This document shows, piece by piece, positions 60,401 through 64,000 of a DNA stretch of 64,000 bases. Where the stretch lies: the NCBI RefSeq assembly GCF_905475345.1, contig NC_066593.1, forward strand, positions 222,501 through 286,500, read 5' to 3'. The notes under the pieces were generated by a model. That model did no database searches. It was not told where the DNA came from and worked only from the letters and a program-made list of their open reading frames with translations. Both the position numbers and the translations under genes were made by a program. This DNA is from Vespula vulgaris (lineage: Eukaryota; Arthropoda; Insecta; Hymenoptera; Vespidae). Numbering within the stretch: the stretch's first letter is position 1; the number at the start of each line of letters is the position of its first letter.

Positions 60401-63400
60401 AACTCCCTGCCGGAAGCCGTAATTTGCCATCGATCAATTTCACGCATCGAACTTTTCATCTCGCAATTAGCGAGACTCTTTTTCGAAGCGACTTCCCTGA
60501 CAACGTCGAACGGCTGTGGCGATTACGTGAACGTTATCGCTCGTCGAACGAAGGTGCCTACTTTTTGCTCTCTTTGCTTTTTCCGTCCCCTTCTCGCAGC
60601 ATCGCGCGTCTCGTCCTTTCTACCCGGAGCGATCTACGTCTAGGAGAGACGGATGTCGCACTCGTTCAGGAGGCCTTTCGTTCCGTCGTCCTCGTCGTCG
60701 ATGACTTCCGCATGATCCGAAGCCGGCCGGTTACCTTTGATATTTTAATCCGTCGCTCGACTCTAATACGTGACGCGAAGCCTTAAAACGCCGTAAACGC
60801 ATGCTCTCCCTCCCTCTCTCCTTTTTTCCTTTCTTCCATTCTTCCATTCTTCCCTTCTTCCTTTCTTCCTTCGGTCCCCCCTTTCTTTCTTTTCCAATTC
60901 TCTTCGCCTCGATACAAGCGACCATTCGTTTTGTCTCTGGCGCACGTTTAGCCGCTAGACTCGCTCCTACCGTAAATACGTACTAACGATAAAAAGTGAT
61001 AAAAAGATATCCATACTTATCCGTTTTCAAGGAGAGAAAACGATGGACGCCTTCTCATCGATGACTTCCTTCGAGAAACTTTATTCCGATCATCAAGGAG
61101 ATTATAAACGCCATTACAATGTTAATTAAATATAGCTTTCATTAAACGTCAACGCGTTCGTCCTTATCGCCGTGGAATCCAAAGATTACTGCAGGCCTCG
61201 AGGCCTCTCTCCCTCTCTCTCGAACGAACGAACGAACGAACGAACGAACGAACGAAGGGAGCAGCTCGCGAAACGGCATTTAGTATGAGATATTCGGCTC
61301 GTTAAGATGGAAACTGGGTAGGAAAATAAATTACAGAATCCGAAAGATACTGCGGATCGAATCCTTCTCTCTTCCCCCGTTTCTCACGCACGCACGCGCA
61401 AACGCGCGAGTGTTGGAATACGTACACTGCCGTGAGATTCCTTAATGAGAGTGGGGTTTCGATGGCGGAGCCGATTGCAAGAGTGTCCGCCGACCGATGT
61501 AGTATTCTTGGACAAATGTCACCAAAGTTCCCTCCTTCTCTCGCCCTCTTTCCTCTTTCTTTCTCGCAGAGCCGAGTCCCTGGGTACGCGAAATGATTCG
61601 CGTGTTGCCGCGATAACGGCTCTCTCTCCGAGATCGAGTTTGTCCGCGCGAGAGAGCGCGTCGGAGTGCGTTTTCTAAAAGGCTCTCGAAACGTCGCCGG
61701 TGCGCGTATCTCTGCTTTTTTCTCGTTCCACCAGGACTGCGCTTTCGAGCGGTCGCACGTGCGAGCCCGGTGCATTGTTTTTGCCATCGAACGTGCCCGC
61801 CGAACGTGCACGCGCAACCTTTTCGCTAATCGATGAAATATTTTTCCGGCACGTTCGAGCAAATCGACGTCCGTATGACGAAGTTACGTTCTTATTAAAA
61901 TGCGTGCCGTTCGATCGTACGTTAAATAACTTTTTATCCTCGTCCAAGCGTTCATTCACGCGCGATCTCTCTTTCTCGCAGCGCACCGATTAGATTGGCA
62001 TTGCATCGATCGGGCCGATATACGCGACGGAAAACTTGCGAAATCTATCGTGAACAGCACTTTCTGCCCATTTTCTTTCTTTTTCTCTTTCAGCGAGGCG
62101 CGTAACGAACGTTCGGTCGGCTCTCTCCGGCAATTTTCTTTGTTGTTAGAACGAGCGAGAAAAATAGCTGACGAAATTAATAACGATTTGCTTGGTCGAT
62201 ACGACGTGGAAGGACGCGAGACGTCGAACGTTTCTCGGGCAACGAAACGAAAGGCGTAGAGCGCGTTCGTCGCCGGTACGAAAGAAAGAAGAAAAAAGGA
62301 AAAAGAAAAAAGGAAAAAGAGAGAGGACGAAGGAGCGCAGGCGGCAGATATTTAAAGGGCAAGGACGCTCGAACGAATTTATCGCGATCTCCGATCGCTC
62401 GAACGAGCGCCGTATAAGCTCTCGAGTTATATCGCGATAATCGCGAAATTGGAGCAGATTTCCTCGTTGGTTATCGAATCGATTATCGAGCCTTTTATCT
62501 CTTCAAATGCAAAGGTGACGTCTTCGACTCCTCGCGAGGATTCGACGAGGGATGAAAATTTCACCGACCACGCGCCGCCGCGCGTCCTGTTTCCTCGGGA
62601 GTAACGACTTTTTAGGAAAAATTATTGCGCTCGTTAACGACTTATTAATAATTTCATTGGTGCGTTTGCCTCCACGCTTGCCATTCCGAGAAACTGACTC
62701 GTTGTTATAAAGGATGCGTTCGTAGGGACGTGAGTCGGAGTATTCGCGGCAATACCGGTCGTAAGTATTTACTTGCGTACAGGAGTGCGAGACTCGCTTT
62801 TAATTTCCACCTTCCCCGTCCCTCTCCCTTTTCTTTCCGATCGTCGCTGTAAAATTTTTACTGTTGCGATAATTCAGATCGACCGTAACTGTATCGTATG
62901 AAAATAACTGTGGTTTATTATCATTTAAAACCCTCGAACTAAGGCCTTTTAACGAGCCACGTATATTTACGATCAATAGAATTTTATGCCCATTGACTTA
63001 CGCGCCGATGTCCCTCTTCTTCTCTCTGTTTATTATACTATATGCGCGTACAGATTCGGATTTAGAATTTTCGTAAGAAATTTCGAGGATCGCTCGAGTC
63101 GTCGATCGTCAAAGGCATTCCACCGATAAAATCTAAATAATTCGAGATCCGAGACGTAACGTCGCGGTCACGAAATAATCCTGCGCTACTAGTGAGAAAC
63201 AAGGATCGATAGAGATCGCCATACCCGTTCGTTTTCGTCCTTCTCCCCGGCCTGATTAAAGGCTTATCTACGCCGTACGTACGTACGTATCTACTTACGT
63301 ACGCACGCCGCCGACGTACGTTACTCGCAATTGGCGAGATCGCCAGAGATATCCAGAATGAAATCATTTCGAAAGGAACGTATTGCTCCGATAATCCTCG

Positions 63401-64000
63401 TCCTGTTTCAGCGCGAGACGGAGACCATGGGGTTTTAACGGCTATCTTTCGGAGGATAAAATCGATCACGCTCGCTCGTATTCGTGAATCAGCGACTTTT
63501 TCCTACGGAATCGTCGGGTTTTACACGAAGATCTCACGGAGGTGTTCTCGGCAACGAAATACGAGGATCTTCTCGATCGTCTCGAAGCGACGTCGTCGAC
63601 GATCAGAGTCCGCCTCTCGCGGCGTTACTCGAGTCGTCGATCGTTATGCGAATCCGGGTATAGCACGAAGTCGTGAAGATTAAAACGGGGCGCTAAATTT
63701 TCGTCGCGACGCAGGTGATTGCGTAGTTATGGCTTGTACTACTTTAGCGTAGAAACGTGTCGTAACGTCTGACCAAATTTGTACGACTTCGTCGCAGAGT
63801 CGCGAACCGTGGCCGCGTCGACGTTAGGAGGGTAATTAGCCCGATCGGCGCGAGAAGAAAAAAGACACGACGTTTTCCTGGGTGATATCGCGCGTGGTGA
63901 TACTAGTGGGTGTCTCGGGCCGTTATAAAAATGCATCGATCACGGTTGTCGAGGCGCTTATCGAGCCGTTAGTCCCGACACGTCGTTCTCGCGTGAGAAG
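57410..64000. other. Intronic or intergenic sequence, no gene seen
   Basis: Unique DNA with GA/CT arrays (59208-59230, 59899-59915, 60153-60174), a tandem CGGTTCAGAAG repeat (about 59670-59700), a 23-base-period direct repeat (58933-58968) and a CGAA array (61221-61256). The last 1.5 kb to the right edge shows no recognisable exon or RNA gene. Confidence 0.6.
61221..61256. repeat. (CGAA)9 array
   Basis: Nine perfect copies, directly after a CT run. It is the complement of the TTCG unit at 46845. Confidence 0.95.

Noticed and set aside
1..64000. Enrichment of Grainyhead cores (AACCGGT) around grh
   Set aside because: I counted about eleven on both strands against roughly eight expected by chance for a 7-mer in 64 kb, so there is no enrichment; only the full site at 39617 and the composite at 54192 are kept.
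1..64000. Enrichment of CAGGTAG (Zelda-type) sites
   Set aside because: Number seen is about what chance predicts; kept only as part of the palindrome chain at 44420.
1..64000. tRNA, rRNA, known insect microRNAs, CRISPR
   Set aside because: I looked for B-box-like GGTTCGAATCC, rRNA-like blocks, several well-known insect microRNA sequences and regularly spaced repeats, and saw none; a covariance-model scan would be decisive.

Overview
The window is nuclear DNA of an insect, most likely a hymenopteran (bee, ant or wasp). The reasons are: spliced genes with short GT-AG introns; clear insect-type orthologues (grainyhead and an RZ-type RGS protein); no CpG depletion, with CG-containing microsatellites everywhere; very many (GA)n/(CT)n tracts; and almost no recognisable transposons. 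The species and order are inferences. Nothing bacterial (operon, ribosome binding site, CRISPR) is present.

Three protein-coding genes can be supported. (1) At the left edge, on the minus strand, is the 5' part of a gene for a protein with a C2H2 zinc finger (coding exons 997-1096, 518-703, 116-423 and 1-27; it continues off the window). Its splice phases all agree. (2) On the plus strand, 10590-12602, is an RGS protein of the RZ subfamily (vertebrate RGS17/19/20; fly Dhit). It has a Q-rich N-terminus, a palmitoylation-type cysteine string and a C-terminal RGS domain, in three exons. (3) On the plus strand, 49847-50676, is a large N-terminal coding exon of the transcription factor grainyhead (grh), recognised from two conserved peptides; its DNA-binding exons lie beyond the window. 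A small first coding exon at 44187-44201 is proposed in phase with it.

The zinc-finger and RGS genes are head to head, separated by about 9.5 kb of CT/GA-rich, GC-rich sequence (1.1-10.6 kb) that probably holds both promoters and untranslated exons. From 12.9 to 44 kb there is no gene I can support: this is a long intergenic or intronic stretch of microsatellites and unannotated sequence, plausibly the upstream regulatory region of grh. From 41 to 46 kb the sequence looks like a 5' end (CT tracts, a YY1/Pho-type motif, strong splice-donor-like sites, a chain of CAGGT palindromes). After 50.7 kb comes what is probably a long grh intron, with a second promoter-like island at 54.6-57.4 kb.

The three genes do not form a pathway visible in the sequence. 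The RGS protein would shut off Gi/o-type G-protein signalling at membranes, grh encodes an epithelial transcription factor, and the zinc-finger protein is of unknown role. The best finds beyond the genes are a 210-bp hAT-like MITE at 47691-47900, a stop-free in-frame intron inside the RGS domain, a possible 9-nt microexon beside the cysteine string, and the palindrome chain at 44373-44426. Most long open frames in the window are artefacts of GA/CT repeats and of a GC-rich composition with few stops, and are left out.
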